Below are positions 43,542-54,451 of a DNA stretch of 64,000 bases, piece after piece. The notes below the pieces were generated by a model. The model did not search any database, was not told the origin of the DNA, and was given only the letters and a program-made list of their open reading frames with translations. The translations under genes and the position numbers were made by a program. How positions within the stretch are numbered: position 1 is the first letter of the stretch; each line of letters starts with the position of its first letter. Origin of the DNA: Halomonas sp. S3-1-1 (GTDB taxonomy: Bacteria; Pseudomonadota; Gammaproteobacteria; Pseudomonadales; Halomonadaceae); NCBI RefSeq assembly GCF_023757625.1, contig NZ_JALGBZ010000009.1:25902-89901 (forward strand), read 5' to 3'.

Positions 43542-43607
43542 CGAAGGCTCCATCGCGGGAAAACAAAGCGAAGGAGCCTACACAAATTGTGCTCGTGGCA
43601 CCAGCAC

Positions 43608-44081
43608 TTAGCGCTGGTAGGTGCCGACCAGGCGGTTCATGCCGAGAAGATGCGGCTCGATCTCGGTGAGCAGCTCGGACAGCGTCAGCCCTTCGGGCAG
43701 CGAGGTCTCTTGATCCAGCGCCAGCACCCAGAAGTAATAGAGGTGCTTACCGTGATTTTCCGGCGGCATGGGGCCGGCGTAACCGGGCTTGTCGAAGTCG
43801 TTGTTGCCGGCGGTGCCGACGGTGGCGCTGTCGGGAAGCTCCGAAAGATTGCCGGGCAGGTTGTATAAAAGCCAGTGAACGAACCCGTAGCCGCCGTTTT
43901 TGACCAGCGGCGCATCCGGGTCGTGACAGATCACCGCAAAGCCTTTCGTGCCTTCCGGCGCGCCCTGCCAGGCAAGCGCCGGCGAGACATCGTCGCCTTC
44001 ACCGGTGTACTGGGCCGGTATCGGCTGGTGATCGGAAAAAGCGGGGCTGGTGACTTGCATTGTGGATAGCGCAAAGGCCAT
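43608..44081 (-). CDS. YbhB/YbcL family Raf-kinase-inhibitor-like protein
   Basis: A 157-residue PEBP-fold protein. The phospholipid-binding-type pocket shows in LAWQGAPEGTKGFAVICHDPDAP, GFVHWLLYNLPGN and PMPPENHGKHLYYFWVLALD. Bacterial members are of unknown function; a ligand-binding role is likely. ATG at 44081 has AAGGAG nearby. The long in-frame upstream reading overlaps the next gene and is not real. Confidence 0.92.
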   Translation of the reverse strand: MAFALSTMQVTSPAFSDHQPIPAQYTGEGDDVSPALAWQGAPEGTKGFAVICHDPDAPLVKNGGYGFVHWLLYNLPGNLSELPDSATVGTAGNNDFDKPGYAGPMPPENHGKHLYYFWVLALDQETSLPEGLTLSELLTEIEPHLLGMNRLVGTYQR

Positions 44082-44130
44082 GTGAAAGCTCCTTAAAGTG
44101 TCGTCCATGTATGCGGGCGCCGCCCCGCGT

Positions 44131-44676
44131 TCAGTACGTGGCCGGAAGCGCCAGCGCGTCGGCGTGCTGCTGCTGCCACTGGCGCGCCGTGGCCACGTTA
44201 TCGGCGTTGGTGTTTGGGTCGAGCGCCCCTTTGAGAGTAATGGCATCACCACGGGTTCTGGCCATCAAAAGCGGGTCCTGAGTGGCGAGTTCCAAAGCGT
44301 AAAGCGCAAGCATCAGCTCGTACTCGTCCCGAGTGTCGAGGCGCGCCAGCAGCAGCGGCACCGCGGGCAGACCGATCTCGCCAAGCTTTTCGGCGGCGAC
44401 AAAGCGTGGCCCGTTGCTGCCCGGCGCAACAAAGCGCGTATCCGACAGACGGCTGACAAAATACGCGGCGCGCTCTTCGGGGCTGGTGGCCAGCGGCGGC
44501 TCCCAGTAGATATCGGTCATGCCGTAGCGAGGCATCGCCGTGTAGCCAGTACTTGCGCTGGGCGGCGCTTCTGGCGCTGCCGCCGGCGTCGTGGGTGGCG
44601 GCGTGCGTCCTGCGCAGCCGGCCAGTAAAGCGGCGGCGAGCGCCACGACCGCGCTTGCGCGTTTTCCCATGTTCAT
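44131..44676 (-). CDS. Putative lipoprotein, unknown function
   Basis: A 181-residue exported lipoprotein: hydrophobic signal then LLAGC as lipobox (Cys about residue 21), followed by a Pro/Ala-rich linker. The rest contains a helical pair resembling a HEAT-like repeat (FVAAEKLGEIGLPAVPLLLARLD). No named family recognised. ATG at 44676 has GGA eight bases before it; an in-frame ATG two codons later is also possible. Confidence 0.78.
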   Translation of the reverse strand: MNMGKRASAVVALAAALLAGCAGRTPPPTTPAAAPEAPPSASTGYTAMPRYGMTDIYWEPPLATSPEERAAYFVSRLSDTRFVAPGSNGPRFVAAEKLGEIGLPAVPLLLARLDTRDEYELMLALYALELATQDPLLMARTRGDAITLKGALDPNTNADNVATARQWQQQHADALALPATY

Positions 44677-44735
44677 CACGATTTTCCAGGCCCCTCTCTC
44701 ATGTCAAGACGCAGCGATCGGACGAAAGCCGCCGA

Positions 44736-45155
44736 TCATGACGACCAGCGCCCCTGGCGCTTGAGGCGTTTTTCGACCCAGTGGTCATAGTAGCGGCGAA
44801 GCCCCTGTTTGATGCCGGGCAGGCCGATAATATACGCCCCCGGCACCAGCCAGGGAATACGCTTCATCAGCAGCCGGTAGGCGTCGATACCTTCGATGAG
44901 GCGGCCGTTTTTGAGCTCGATGTGCAGCGAGTGCAGCGCGGTGTCCCGCGCAACCCCGTGCGCCTTGAGCGTCTGCTCGTACTCGGTGACGTCACACCAC
45001 GCGATATCCTCGCCCCGCCGCCCGGCCAGGCGTTCGAAAATTCGCCGGTCCTTGCGACAGCTCGGGCACTGGCCATCGTAAAAGACCCGAATGCGGCCAC
45101 GCTTGATGTTTCGAAGCTCATCGTTTTGAGGTTCGTCGTTTTGAAGTTCGTTCAT
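44736..45155 (-). CDS. DCC family thiol-disulfide oxidoreductase-like protein (DUF393)
   Basis: A 139-residue thioredoxin-like protein of the DCC family. The motif IRVFYDGQCPSCRKDRRIFERL gives the name (D-x-x-C-P-x-C). C-terminal LVPGAYIIGLPGIKQGLRRYYDHW is typical. Disulfide chemistry is presumed. The first 18 residues are a short repeat-like Asn/Asp-rich leader (QNDEPQNDELRN). ATG at 45155 has only a weak ribosome-binding site. Confidence 0.87.
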   Translation of the reverse strand: MNELQNDEPQNDELRNIKRGRIRVFYDGQCPSCRKDRRIFERLAGRRGEDIAWCDVTEYEQTLKAHGVARDTALHSLHIELKNGRLIEGIDAYRLLMKRIPWLVPGAYIIGLPGIKQGLRRYYDHWVEKRLKRQGRWSS

Positions 45156-45302
45156 GAAGAAACCGCTCTGCGTCGAGCCTTTAGTCTGGCACTCCTTTGA
45201 AACAACGCAAGCCGCGGCACCAGATCGGCTGACCCTACGGGTGGCGCTTTTGCGTCCGGAGCGTGTAGCGTAGCGCTCATCTTCATAAAAAGGAGCGCGA
45301 CC

Positions 45303-45770
45303 ATGAGCGCCAAACGGCTGTTGATCATCGCCCACGCGCCCTCTTCCAATACGCGCCGGCTGCGCGACGCCGTGATCGAAGGCGCCAGCGACGAGGCGGT
45401 CGAGGGTATCGAGGTGCGCGCGCTGGCGCCGCTCGACGTGACTCCTAACGAGATCATCGCCGCCGACGCGGTGATCATCGGCACGACGGAAAATCTGGGC
45501 TACATGGCCGGGCTGACCAAGGACGTGTTCGACCGCTGCTACTATCCGTGCCTCGAGCGTACCGAGGGCCTTGCGTTTGCCTTCTACGTCAGAGCCGGGC
45601 TCGACGGTACCGGCACGCGCCGGGCCATCGAGTCGATCACCACCGGCCTTCGCTGGCGCCTGGTGCAAGCACCTCTGATCTGTCAGGGCGATTTCGACGA
45701 GGCGTTCATCGACCAGTGCAGAGAGCTTGGGCTTTCGATGGCGGCGAGCCTTGAGGCGGGTATCGTCTAG
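45303..45770 (+). CDS. Flavodoxin-like protein (NAD(P)H-dependent oxidoreductase type)
   Basis: A 155-residue flavodoxin-fold protein. The phosphate-binding loop is HAPSSNTRRLRDAVIEGA near the N-terminus; later ADAVIIGTTENLGYMAGLTKDVFDR fits the FMN-binding second loop. It probably carries FMN and takes part in electron transfer, partner unknown. ATG at 45303 follows AAAGGAGCGCG. A bidirectional terminator follows. Confidence 0.85.
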   Translation: MSAKRLLIIAHAPSSNTRRLRDAVIEGASDEAVEGIEVRALAPLDVTPNEIIAADAVIIGTTENLGYMAGLTKDVFDRCYYPCLERTEGLAFAFYVRAGLDGTGTRRAIESITTGLRWRLVQAPLICQGDFDEAFIDQCRELGLSMAASLEAGIV

Positions 45771-45776
45771 ACATAA

Positions 45777-45800
45777 AAACGGCACCCGAAGGTGCCGTTT
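45777..45800. terminator. Bidirectional terminator between the flavodoxin gene and fadA
   Basis: AAACGGCACC (45777-45786) and GGTGCCGTTT (45791-45800) form a perfect 10-bp stem with a CGAA tetraloop. T-rich ends on both strands let it serve the two convergent genes. Confidence 0.9.
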
Positions 45801-45832
45801 CGTCTTTTAAGCTCGCGGGACGTCTTTGAGGC

Positions 45833-47035
<1,203 letters not shown>

Positions 47036-49207
47036 TTAGGCCTGGTCCTGATAGAAACGCTCGCCGTTTTGCGCCATCTGCTTTAGCTTCTCGGTCGGCG
47101 CGTAGAGCGGACCTAGCTCCTCGGCAAGCTTTTCGGCCTGGGCCACAAAGGTGTCCACGCCCATGGCATCGATGTAGCGCAGCGCCCCGCCCCGGAAAGG
47201 AGGAAAACCGATACCGTAGATCAGCGCCATATCGGCCTCGGCGGGGGTATCGACGATGCCGTCTTCCAGGCAGCGCACGGTCTCCAGACACAGCGGCGTC
47301 ATCATCCGCTTGACGATGTCCTCGTCCGAGAACTCCTTCTGCTCGCCGGCAACTTCCTTGATGAGCGCGTAGGCCTGATCGTCAGAGACCTTTTTGGGCT
47401 TGCCCTTCTTGTCTTCCTCGTAGGCGTAGAAGCCCTTGTCATTCTTCTGACCCAGGCGGTCGTTTTCATACATCACCTGAATGGCGGTCTTGCTGTCGCG
47501 GGCCATGCGGTCCGGGAAGCCTTCGGCCATCACTTCGTTGGCGTGCACCGCGGTGTCCATGCCGACCACGTCGAGCAAATACGCCGGGCCCATCGGCCAA
47601 CCGAACTTCTCCATTACCTTGTCGACGTGCTGGAAGTCGGCGCCTTGCTCGACCAGAAAGCTGAAGCCGCCGAAGTAGGGAAACAGCACGCGGTTGACCA
47701 AAAAGCCGGGGCAGTCGTTGACCACGATCGGCGTCTTGCCCATGGCGCGGGCGTAGGCGACGGTCGCTGCCACCGCTTCGTCGGAGGTCTTCTCGCCGCG
47801 GATGACTTCCACCAGCGGCATGCGGTGCACCGGGTTGAAGAAGTGCATGCCGCAGAAGTTTTGCGGGCGTGCCAGATTCTTCGCCAGCCGGTTGATCGAA
47901 ATCGTCGAGGTATTGGAAGTGAGGATGGTCTCCTCGCCGACGTTCTTCTCGACCTCGGCCAGCACGCCCTCTTTCACCTTTGGATTCTCGACCACCGCTT
48001 CGACGACCAGATCGACGTTTTCGAAATCACCGTAGGAGAGCGTGGGGCGAATGTTGGTGAGCTTCTCGGCCATCTCGTCAGGCTTGAGTTTTTTGCGCTC
48101 GACCTGCTTGCCAAAAAGCTTGCGCGCCTCCTTCAAACCCAGCTCGATCGCCTCCGGTTTGATGTCCTTCATGATGATCGGCGTGCCCTTGGAGGCGCTC
48201 TGGTAGGCGATACCGCCGCCCATGATGCCGGCGCCCAGCACCGCAGTCTGCTTGACCGGGCGGGCCTGCTTTTCGTACTTGCCGGCCTTCTTCTTGACGA
48301 CCTGGTCGTTTAAGAAGAGTCCGACGAGGTTGAACGCCACGCTGGTCATGGCGAGTTTGGCAAACGCCTTGGCTTCGATCGCCTGAGCGCGCTCGCGCTC
48401 CTCGCCGGCGCCTTTCTGGATAACCTTGATCGCCTCTATCGGCGCCGGATAGTGCGGGCCCGCCTTACCGGCCACATACCCCTTGGCGGTCTCGAAGGCC
48501 ATCATCTGCTCGATGGCGTTGAGCTTCAAAGGTGCCTTTTTCTCGGCGCGGCGGTTCTGGTAGTCGAGCTCGCCGGCGTTGGCGCGGTCGAGCGTATCAA
48601 GCGCGGCGGCCTCGAGCTGGTCGTGGGCGACCACGGCGTCGACCGCGCCCATCTTGAGCGCCTCGGCCGGGCGGTTTTCGCTACCGCCGGCGATCCACTC
48701 GATGGCGTTGTCGGCGCCAATGATGCGCGGTAAGCGCACGCAGCCGCCCCAGCCCGGGAGGATACCCAGTTTGGTTTCCGGCAGGCCCATCTTGCCCTTC
48801 TCGCTCATGACGCGAAAATCGCAGGTTAAGAGCACTTCGCAGCCGCCGCCGAGCGCCAGCCCGTTGACCGCAGCCACGGTAGGAAACGGTAGATCCTCGA
48901 TGGCGTTGAAGATATCGTGGACCTTGAGGTTCATCTGCTCGAGATATTCTTCGCCCTTTTCGAACAGCGAATGAAACTCGGTGATGTCGGCGCCGACGAT
49001 GAAGACATCCTTGGCGCTTTTGATCAGAAGGCCCTTGAGATCGCGCTCACCTTCGATCGCGCTGACCGCTTCACCGAGCTCCTGCACCACGGCGCTGGAA
49101 AGCTTGTTGATGGACTCATCCTTCAAATCGAAAGTGAGCGTTGCGATGCTGTTGCCACCTTGGGTGTCACGACGCTCCACCGTGATGGCGTTGCCTTGAT
49201 AGATCAT
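47036..49207 (-). CDS. fadB: Fatty-acid oxidation complex alpha subunit FadB
   Basis: A 723-residue multifunctional enzyme. The N-terminal enoyl-CoA hydratase/isomerase part has [11 protein letters not shown] and [16 protein letters not shown]; the 3-hydroxyacyl-CoA dehydrogenase part has the NAD loop [17 protein letters not shown] (about residue 318) and [17 protein letters not shown]. Start [10 protein letters not shown] at ATG 49207 is the family's normal N-terminus and length; the 45-codon in-frame extension upstream is leader. A PsrA-like operator lies at 49293-49306. Confidence 0.96.
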   Translation of the reverse strand: MIYQGNAITVERRDTQGGNSIATLTFDLKDESINKLSSAVVQELGEAVSAIEGERDLKGLLIKSAKDVFIVGADITEFHSLFEKGEEYLEQMNLKVHDIFNAIEDLPFPTVAAVNGLALGGGCEVLLTCDFRVMSEKGKMGLPETKLGILPGWGGCVRLPRIIGADNAIEWIAGGSENRPAEALKMGAVDAVVAHDQLEAAALDTLDRANAGELDYQNRRAEKKAPLKLNAIEQMMAFETAKGYVAGKAGPHYPAPIEAIKVIQKGAGEERERAQAIEAKAFAKLAMTSVAFNLVGLFLNDQVVKKKAGKYEKQARPVKQTAVLGAGIMGGGIAYQSASKGTPIIMKDIKPEAIELGLKEARKLFGKQVERKKLKPDEMAEKLTNIRPTLSYGDFENVDLVVEAVVENPKVKEGVLAEVEKNVGEETILTSNTSTISINRLAKNLARPQNFCGMHFFNPVHRMPLVEVIRGEKTSDEAVAATVAYARAMGKTPIVVNDCPGFLVNRVLFPYFGGFSFLVEQGADFQHVDKVMEKFGWPMGPAYLLDVVGMDTAVHANEVMAEGFPDRMARDSKTAIQVMYENDRLGQKNDKGFYAYEEDKKGKPKKVSDDQAYALIKEVAGEQKEFSDEDIVKRMMTPLCLETVRCLEDGIVDTPAEADMALIYGIGFPPFRGGALRYIDAMGVDTFVAQAEKLAEELGPLYAPTEKLKQMAQNGERFYQDQA

Positions 49208-49292
49208 CCGCGCTGTCTCCACTGGTACGGGCTTTACAGATACGAGCTCTACAAATCGGGCGGGGGCCAAACGCCGGCCCGCCGCAATTTTC

Positions 49293-49306
49293 ATACGGTC
49301 GTTTGA
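49293..49306. promoter_or_regulatory. PsrA-like operator upstream of fadB
   Basis: ATAC-GGTC-GTTTGA resembles the PsrA consensus (G/C)AAAC-N2-4-GTTT(G/C). The downstream flank GTTTGATC-GCTC is shared with a site before the acyl-CoA ligase at 56.1 kb. It lies about 86 bases upstream of fadB. Confidence 0.5.
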
Positions 49307-49489
49307 TCGCTCAAGCTTGGTCGAGTTGATTGTCAAGGTCAAGCCTTTGACAACGCCTCGAGCGGGCGATATGCCCGCAAAACGCTACGTTAGAAGATGC
49401 AGCCCTTGCCGTTCAAGGCCTGGCAAGGCTCTATCGACTTTCGTTGCAATCCCTGGGATTATAGGCGTTTTCTCAACGAGTGAATCGCC

Positions 49490-50713
49490 ATGGGTACTTT
49501 TCTGACGCCTAACCGCATCGCCCGATGGCAGTCACTTGCCGAACGCATCGTTGTGCGGGTCAAGCCCTGGGCCTTTTTATGGCCCCCTGTCGCCTTCGCT
49601 GCCGGGCTCGGCAGTTTCTTTTTGGTGGACCGTCAGCAGTGGCTGGGGGCAGCGCTGGCGCTGGGGCTGCTGCTGGCCTGGGGGCTCATGCTGTCCGAAA
49701 GCCTTTTATCACGCATTCTGCGAAAGCGCGGCCAGGAGGGCCTGCCGCGCATGGTCACCACGTTCATCGCCCAGATGATCCACCAGGAAACGCTCTTTTT
49801 TACTCTGCCCTTCATTTTGATCACCACGGTATGGAACAGCGGGCAGCTCATCTTTGCGCTACTGGTCGTGGCGATGGCGATCCTGTCGATCATCGACCCG
49901 CTCTACTACAAGCTGGCCGGGCGCTCGCGAAGCCTCTACTTTCTATTTCACGCCCAGTGCGTTTTTCTCGTGCTTCTGGTGATTTTGCCAATCATGGTGC
50001 ACCTGACCACCGGACAGAGCCTTGCGCTGGCACTCGGCTTGACCGTGCTGATTGCGCTGCCAAGCTTTTGGCATCTGGTCAAGGCGCGAACGCTTACGCG
50101 CCTGTGCCTGTTTCTTTTGTTACTGGTAGGCCTTGCGCTAGCAGGCTGGGTCGCGCGGGTGTGGGTACCGCCGGCCACGCTCTGGATGACGGGAAGCGCG
50201 CTTTCGCCGCAGTTCGATACCGCCAACCGAACGCCGCTGGGTGAGATGACGCTGACGCCAGAGGCGCTGGCAAGCCGCGGGCTCTACGTCTATACCGCCA
50301 TTCGCGCCCCGCGAGGATTGAGCGAAACCGTGCAACACGTTTGGCACCACAACAGCCAGGAACTGGATACGGTAGAGCTCGACATCAGCGGCGGGCGCGA
50401 GCAGGGCTACCGCGCCTGGAGTCACAAGAACAACTTCCCCCAAGACCCTACCGGCAACTGGCGGGTCGATATCATGACCGCCGGCGGCCAGCGACTAGGG
50501 TTGATTCGCTTCGTTGTGGCGGACGATTCCAACGAGGCCAGCGTCGCCGATGGCCGCATTCGCGCCAGTGGAATGAGCCGGCTACACATGGGGCGGTTCG
50601 TTGCCGGGCGTGGCGAAAGTGAGGAAAGTGGTGACAATGAACAAGCGAGTGACAGCGAGGAAGGCGTCGAAACGGACGAGAGCGTTGAAAGCGCCTCCAG
50701 CGAGCCCCGCTAA
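49490..50713 (+). CDS. DUF5924/DUF2914 membrane protein
   Basis: A 407-residue protein. The first 225 residues carry about seven membrane helices (DUF5924). Residues 265-350 form a DUF2914 domain outside the membrane: LSETVQHVWHHNSQELDTVEL, then GREQGYRAWSHKNNFP and GNWRVDIMTAGGQRLGLIRF. The last 35 residues are acidic and Ser-rich. Function unknown. ATG at 49490 has only a weak ribosome-binding site. It diverges from fadB with about 280 bases between. Confidence 0.86.
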   Translation: MGTFLTPNRIARWQSLAERIVVRVKPWAFLWPPVAFAAGLGSFFLVDRQQWLGAALALGLLLAWGLMLSESLLSRILRKRGQEGLPRMVTTFIAQMIHQETLFFTLPFILITTVWNSGQLIFALLVVAMAILSIIDPLYYKLAGRSRSLYFLFHAQCVFLVLLVILPIMVHLTTGQSLALALGLTVLIALPSFWHLVKARTLTRLCLFLLLLVGLALAGWVARVWVPPATLWMTGSALSPQFDTANRTPLGEMTLTPEALASRGLYVYTAIRAPRGLSETVQHVWHHNSQELDTVELDISGGREQGYRAWSHKNNFPQDPTGNWRVDIMTAGGQRLGLIRFVVADDSNEASVADGRIRASGMSRLHMGRFVAGRGESEESGDNEQASDSEEGVETDESVESASSEPR

Positions 50714-50785
50714 TATCCGGCGGGCGCTTGCAATCAGCGCCCGAGGTTATGACAATTCGCTTAACACCCTCACGGATCGTGACTC

Positions 50786-51238
50786 ATGGCTTCAACGATA
50801 GGTTTTCGACTTGCCCGTTTACCGCACCTGTGGCGCTCCATTCTGGATCGAAGGCTGGCGCCACTGGGGCTTACGCAAACCCGCTGGGTTACTCTTTACC
50901 ACTTGTGGCGCCTGGGCGAAGGCCACCCGCAGTGCGATCTGGCCAAGGTGATCGGCGTCGAGGCACCGTCACTGGTGCGAACGCTAGGCCAGCTCGAGGA
51001 GCAGGGTCTGATCGAGCGTCGCGCCTGCGACAACGATCGGCGCAGTAAACGCATCTTTTTGACGCCGAAGGCGACACCGCTGCTCGAAAAAATCGACAAT
51101 GTGGCAAGTCAGGCGCGCGAAGAGATGTTCGCAGGCTTGAGCGACGAGCAGCTCGATAAGCTTGACGAGTGGCTGGGCATCATCGAGTCCAACGGCCTCG
51201 CCATCCAGTCCCGCGATCAGCAGGGCCCCATCGCCTAG
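50786..51238 (+). CDS. slyA: MarR-type transcriptional regulator SlyA
   Basis: A 150-residue winged-helix regulator close to E. coli SlyA: LARLPHLWRSILDRRLAPLGLTQTRWVTLYHL, then IGVEAPSLVRTLGQLEEQGLIERRACDNDRRSKRIFLT with the wing. SlyA proteins counter H-NS-type silencing and control stress and envelope genes. ATG at 50786. It ends in CTAG shared with the convergent gene. Confidence 0.92.
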   Translation: MASTIGFRLARLPHLWRSILDRRLAPLGLTQTRWVTLYHLWRLGEGHPQCDLAKVIGVEAPSLVRTLGQLEEQGLIERRACDNDRRSKRIFLTPKATPLLEKIDNVASQAREEMFAGLSDEQLDKLDEWLGIIESNGLAIQSRDQQGPIA

Positions 51239-51753
51239 CGTGAAGAGGCGCTCAGCGCCAGATGATCAGCCTGGCCCGCGAGCGTTAGAGTGAGCTCGCG
51301 AAAGGCCTCAAGGTAGAGCGTAAAGCGCTCAGGCCCCTGTGACTCCCACCACCATAGCGTCATCGCTTGGGCACTGGACTCGATTACCAGCGCATCCGTT
51401 GGCAGGCGCTCCAAAAGCGCCTTCAGCGAAGCGTCGGCCGCCGTTGGAAGCGGCCTGAGCGGCGCAATGCGCCAGCGCCAGCCGGCGTGAAAGTGCTCCA
51501 GCGCCTCGCTTGCGTGGGCGTCACGCACCAGTACGAAATTCGGACCAGGTGCTTTCTGCTCGTAGGCAAAACGGTAGCCCGGCATGAAGCCCTTGAAGTT
51601 ATGCAGCGGCGGCGCGGCCAGTTTCACTTCTACCCCTTCCTTGCGCGCAAAGCTTCGCAGCGCGTTCTGCCGCGTTTGGCGCGGGTTGGGTTTGAGCCAC
51701 ATAACCGGCGCGGCCACGAACAGCACGACGCCCAGCACGATCAACCATTCCAT
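51235..51753 (-). CDS. Single-pass membrane protein, unknown function
   Basis: A 172-residue protein with one N-terminal membrane helix (MEWLIVLGVVLFVAAPVMWL) followed by a basic stretch and a soluble domain (FKGFMPGYRFAY, LVIESSAQAMTLWWWESQGPERF). Family not named with confidence. ATG at 51753 follows GAGGGGCG. Its stop is in a CTAG that also ends slyA. Confidence 0.78.
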   Translation of the reverse strand: MEWLIVLGVVLFVAAPVMWLKPNPRQTRQNALRSFARKEGVEVKLAAPPLHNFKGFMPGYRFAYEQKAPGPNFVLVRDAHASEALEHFHAGWRWRIAPLRPLPTAADASLKALLERLPTDALVIESSAQAMTLWWWESQGPERFTLYLEAFRELTLTLAGQADHLALSASSR

Positions 51754-51895
51754 TTACGACGCCCCTCTTTCAACCGATCGATACTTGCGTTAAAAAAACC
51801 CGCGTTTGGGCCGTTGTGAACCCTAGGCGTTGCGCTTAAAGTAAACATTACCCGACAAAGGTGCTCTTTGTTGCTTATTGCGAAGGAGATGGGCC

Positions 51896-52348
51896 ATGAG
51901 CTATCACCATATTCTGGTCGCGGTTGATCTGACCAAGGACTCCCACCGGGTGCTCGAGCGCGCGATCGCCGTCTCGCAGCGAAACGAGCACGCCAAAATT
52001 TCGATCATGCACACCCTGGAGCCGCTCGGTTTCGCCTACGGCGGCGACATTCCGATGGATTTGACCAGCATTCAGGATCAGTTGGACGACCACGCCAAAA
52101 AGCGTCTGTCGGAGATCGCCACGCCCCACGTCAAGCCCGAAGACCAGCACGTGGTGGTCGGCATGCCAGATACCGAAATTCATCGCTTCGCCAACGATCA
52201 CAGCGTCGACTTGATCGTGGTGGGCTCCCACGGCCGCCACGGCTTCGCGCTGCTGTTGGGCTCCACCTCGACCGGCGTTCTTCACGGCGCGCCCTGCGAC
52301 GTACTGGCGGTGCGCGTGGGTCAAAAAGGCGAGCAGACCGACGAATGA
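51896..52348 (+). CDS. Universal stress protein, UspA family
   Basis: A 150-residue stress protein close to E. coli UspA: MSYHHILVAVDLTKDSHRVL at the start and the C-terminal DLIVVGSHGRHGF-ALLLGSTSTGVLHGAPCDVLAVRV. The G-2x-G-9x-G(S/T) ATP pattern is altered (GSHGRHGFALLLGSTS), as in UspA itself. ATG at 51896 follows AAGGAG. A strong terminator follows. Confidence 0.94.
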   Translation: MSYHHILVAVDLTKDSHRVLERAIAVSQRNEHAKISIMHTLEPLGFAYGGDIPMDLTSIQDQLDDHAKKRLSEIATPHVKPEDQHVVVGMPDTEIHRFANDHSVDLIVVGSHGRHGFALLLGSTSTGVLHGAPCDVLAVRVGQKGEQTDE

Positions 52349-52368
52349 TGCCGCGCCACTGCTAGCGC

Positions 52369-52392
52369 AAGGCGCCCCGCGGGGCGCCTTTT
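52369..52392 (+). terminator. Terminator of the uspA-like gene
   Basis: AAGGCGCCCC and GGGGCGCCTT form a 10-bp stem around GC, followed by TTGTCTTT. Confidence 0.85.
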
Positions 52393-52436
52393 GTCTTTCA
52401 AACTATTCCACATCCTGCCAAATCCAGCCGGCCTGT

Positions 52437-54353
52437 CTACTCGCCCGCCATCGCCTCGAGTTCCATCCAGCGCTCCATCGCTACCTCAAGGCGATCCTGT
52501 ACGCCCTGCAGCTCGTTCAGCTTGGCCGTCACCTCGGTGGCTGGCTTTTGATAAAACGTTGGCTCACCGATCACCTTCTCAAGCGCCGCCACCTCGGCTT
52601 CCAGAGCTTCGATCTCGGCGGGCAACGCCTCCAGCTCGCGGCGCAGGTTGTAGGAGAGCTTGGCCGACTTTTTTGCCGGGGCGCTTTTGGGCTTCTCGGC
52701 ACTTTTCGCTTCAACCTTGCCGGTCGGCTCGGTGTTCTGGCGCGCTGCGCCCTCCCAGGGCGCCGGTGGCAGCTTCCCGCCCTGGCGAATCCAGTCGCTG
52801 TAGCCGCCCACGTACTCGCGCACTGCACCGTTGCCTTCGAACGCCAGCATGCTGGTCACCACGTGATCCATAAAGGTTCTGTCGTGGGAAACCAGCAACA
52901 GAGTGCCGTCGAAATCGAGCAGCAGCTCCTCCAAAAGCTCGAGGGTTTCCATGTCCAGGTCGTTGGTCGGCTCATCGAGCACCAGCACGTTCGCCGGCTG
53001 GGTGAAGAGTTTGGCCAGCAGCAGCCGGTTGGACTCGCCGCCGGAAAGCGCCTTCACTGGCTGGCGTACCCGGTCCGGGGTGAACAGGAAATCCTGCAGG
53101 TAGCTCATGACGTGACGATCGCGCCCGCCAACGCTGACTCGGTCGCTGCCCTGGGCGACGTTGTCGTAAACGGTTTTCTCAAGCTCCAGGCCCGCGCGCA
53201 GCTGATCGAAGTAAGCGACCTTCAGATTGGTGCCGAGCTGGACGCTGCCTTCGGTGGGTTCGAGTTCGCCGAGCAGGATCTTCAGAAGCGTGGTCTTGCC
53301 CGCGCCGTTGCGGCCCAAAAAGCCGATGCGGTCGCCGCGCATGATCTCGAGGTTGACGTTATCGAGGATGACGTCATCGCCAAAGCGCTGGCTGACGCCC
53401 TTGAGCTCGACCACTCGCTTGCCGGTGCGCTCGCCGCTGTCCACGGTCAAATTCGCGCTGCCCTGGCGCTCACGGCGCTGACTGCGTTCGGCTCGCATCG
53501 CTTCCAGCGCACGCACGCGGCCCTCATTGCGGGTACGCCGCGCCTTGATGCCCTGGCGAATCCAGGTCTCTTCCTGAGCAAGCTTCTTGTCGAACTCGGC
53601 GTTTTCACGCGCCTCTACCTCGAGCTCGTGCTGCTTGCGTGCCTGGTACTCCTCGTACTTGCCGGGGTAGCGGCCGAGCTTGCCCCGGTCGAGCTCGAGA
53701 ATGTTGGTCGCAAGTTTCGACAAAAACGCCCGGTCGTGAGTGATCAGCAGCACGGCGCCGTTGAAGGCGAGAAGCTGCTCCTCGAGCCAGGCAATGGTGT
53801 CGAGATCCAGGTGGTTGGTAGGCTCGTCGAGTAGGAGCAGATCCGGCTCGGAGACCAGCGCGCGAGCCAGCGCCACGCGGCGACGCCAGCCGCCGGAGAG
53901 CGCGTTCATCTCCGCTTCCGGCGGCAGCCCCAACCGGGTGAGCACCACGTCGATGCGCTGGTGAAAGGACCAGCCGTCGATCGCTTCGATGCGCGTTTGA
54001 AGTGTGGCCATCCGGTTCATGTTCGGGTCGGCTGCGTTGATCAGCTGGTGGTACTCGGACAAAAGCTCGCCGGCTTCCGGTAGGCCCATGGCCACCACGT
54101 CGAAGATCGTCATGCCGGAGGACTCCGGCAGCTCCTGGGCGAGCACGCCGACCTTCAGGCCCGGCGCGCGCCAGACGGTGCCGTCGTCGGCCTGGATGTC
54201 GCCGGCCACCAGTTTCAAAAGCGTCGACTTACCGGTGCCGTTGCGACCCACCAGCGCCAGCCGCTCGCCCTTCTCCACCGTAAGCTCCGCGCGGTCCAGC
54301 AGGGTCTGTGTGCCGTAGGCCAGTTGTAACTGTTCAAGTCGTAACAGGGTCAC
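52437..54353 (-). CDS. uup: ABC-F ATPase Uup
   Basis: A 638-residue soluble ABC-F protein with two ATPase domains: first Walker A GRNGTGKSTLLKLVAG (residues 37-52), first Walker B LLLLDEPTNHLD; second Walker A GRNGAGKTTLLKILLG, second Walker B VLVLDEPTNDLD. A basic linker and a C-terminal coiled coil (about residues 565-638) mark it as Uup, which acts on ribosomes and on DNA transposition in E. coli. The start is GTG 54353, behind GGAGGATACC. Confidence 0.95.
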   Translation of the reverse strand: MTLLRLEQLQLAYGTQTLLDRAELTVEKGERLALVGRNGTGKSTLLKLVAGDIQADDGTVWRAPGLKVGVLAQELPESSGMTIFDVVAMGLPEAGELLSEYHQLINAADPNMNRMATLQTRIEAIDGWSFHQRIDVVLTRLGLPPEAEMNALSGGWRRRVALARALVSEPDLLLLDEPTNHLDLDTIAWLEEQLLAFNGAVLLITHDRAFLSKLATNILELDRGKLGRYPGKYEEYQARKQHELEVEARENAEFDKKLAQEETWIRQGIKARRTRNEGRVRALEAMRAERSQRRERQGSANLTVDSGERTGKRVVELKGVSQRFGDDVILDNVNLEIMRGDRIGFLGRNGAGKTTLLKILLGELEPTEGSVQLGTNLKVAYFDQLRAGLELEKTVYDNVAQGSDRVSVGGRDRHVMSYLQDFLFTPDRVRQPVKALSGGESNRLLLAKLFTQPANVLVLDEPTNDLDMETLELLEELLLDFDGTLLLVSHDRTFMDHVVTSMLAFEGNGAVREYVGGYSDWIRQGGKLPPAPWEGAARQNTEPTGKVEAKSAEKPKSAPAKKSAKLSYNLRRELEALPAEIEALEAEVAALEKVIGEPTFYQKPATEVTAKLNELQGVQDRLEVAMERWMELEAMAGE

Positions 54354-54451
54354 GCGGTATCCTCCATGTCGTCAGGCGCACAGTGTAACGCATGGCCCGG
54401 GGGAACGGTGAAATCGAATCACCGCTGCCCGACCCAACCGGCGCCGACGCC

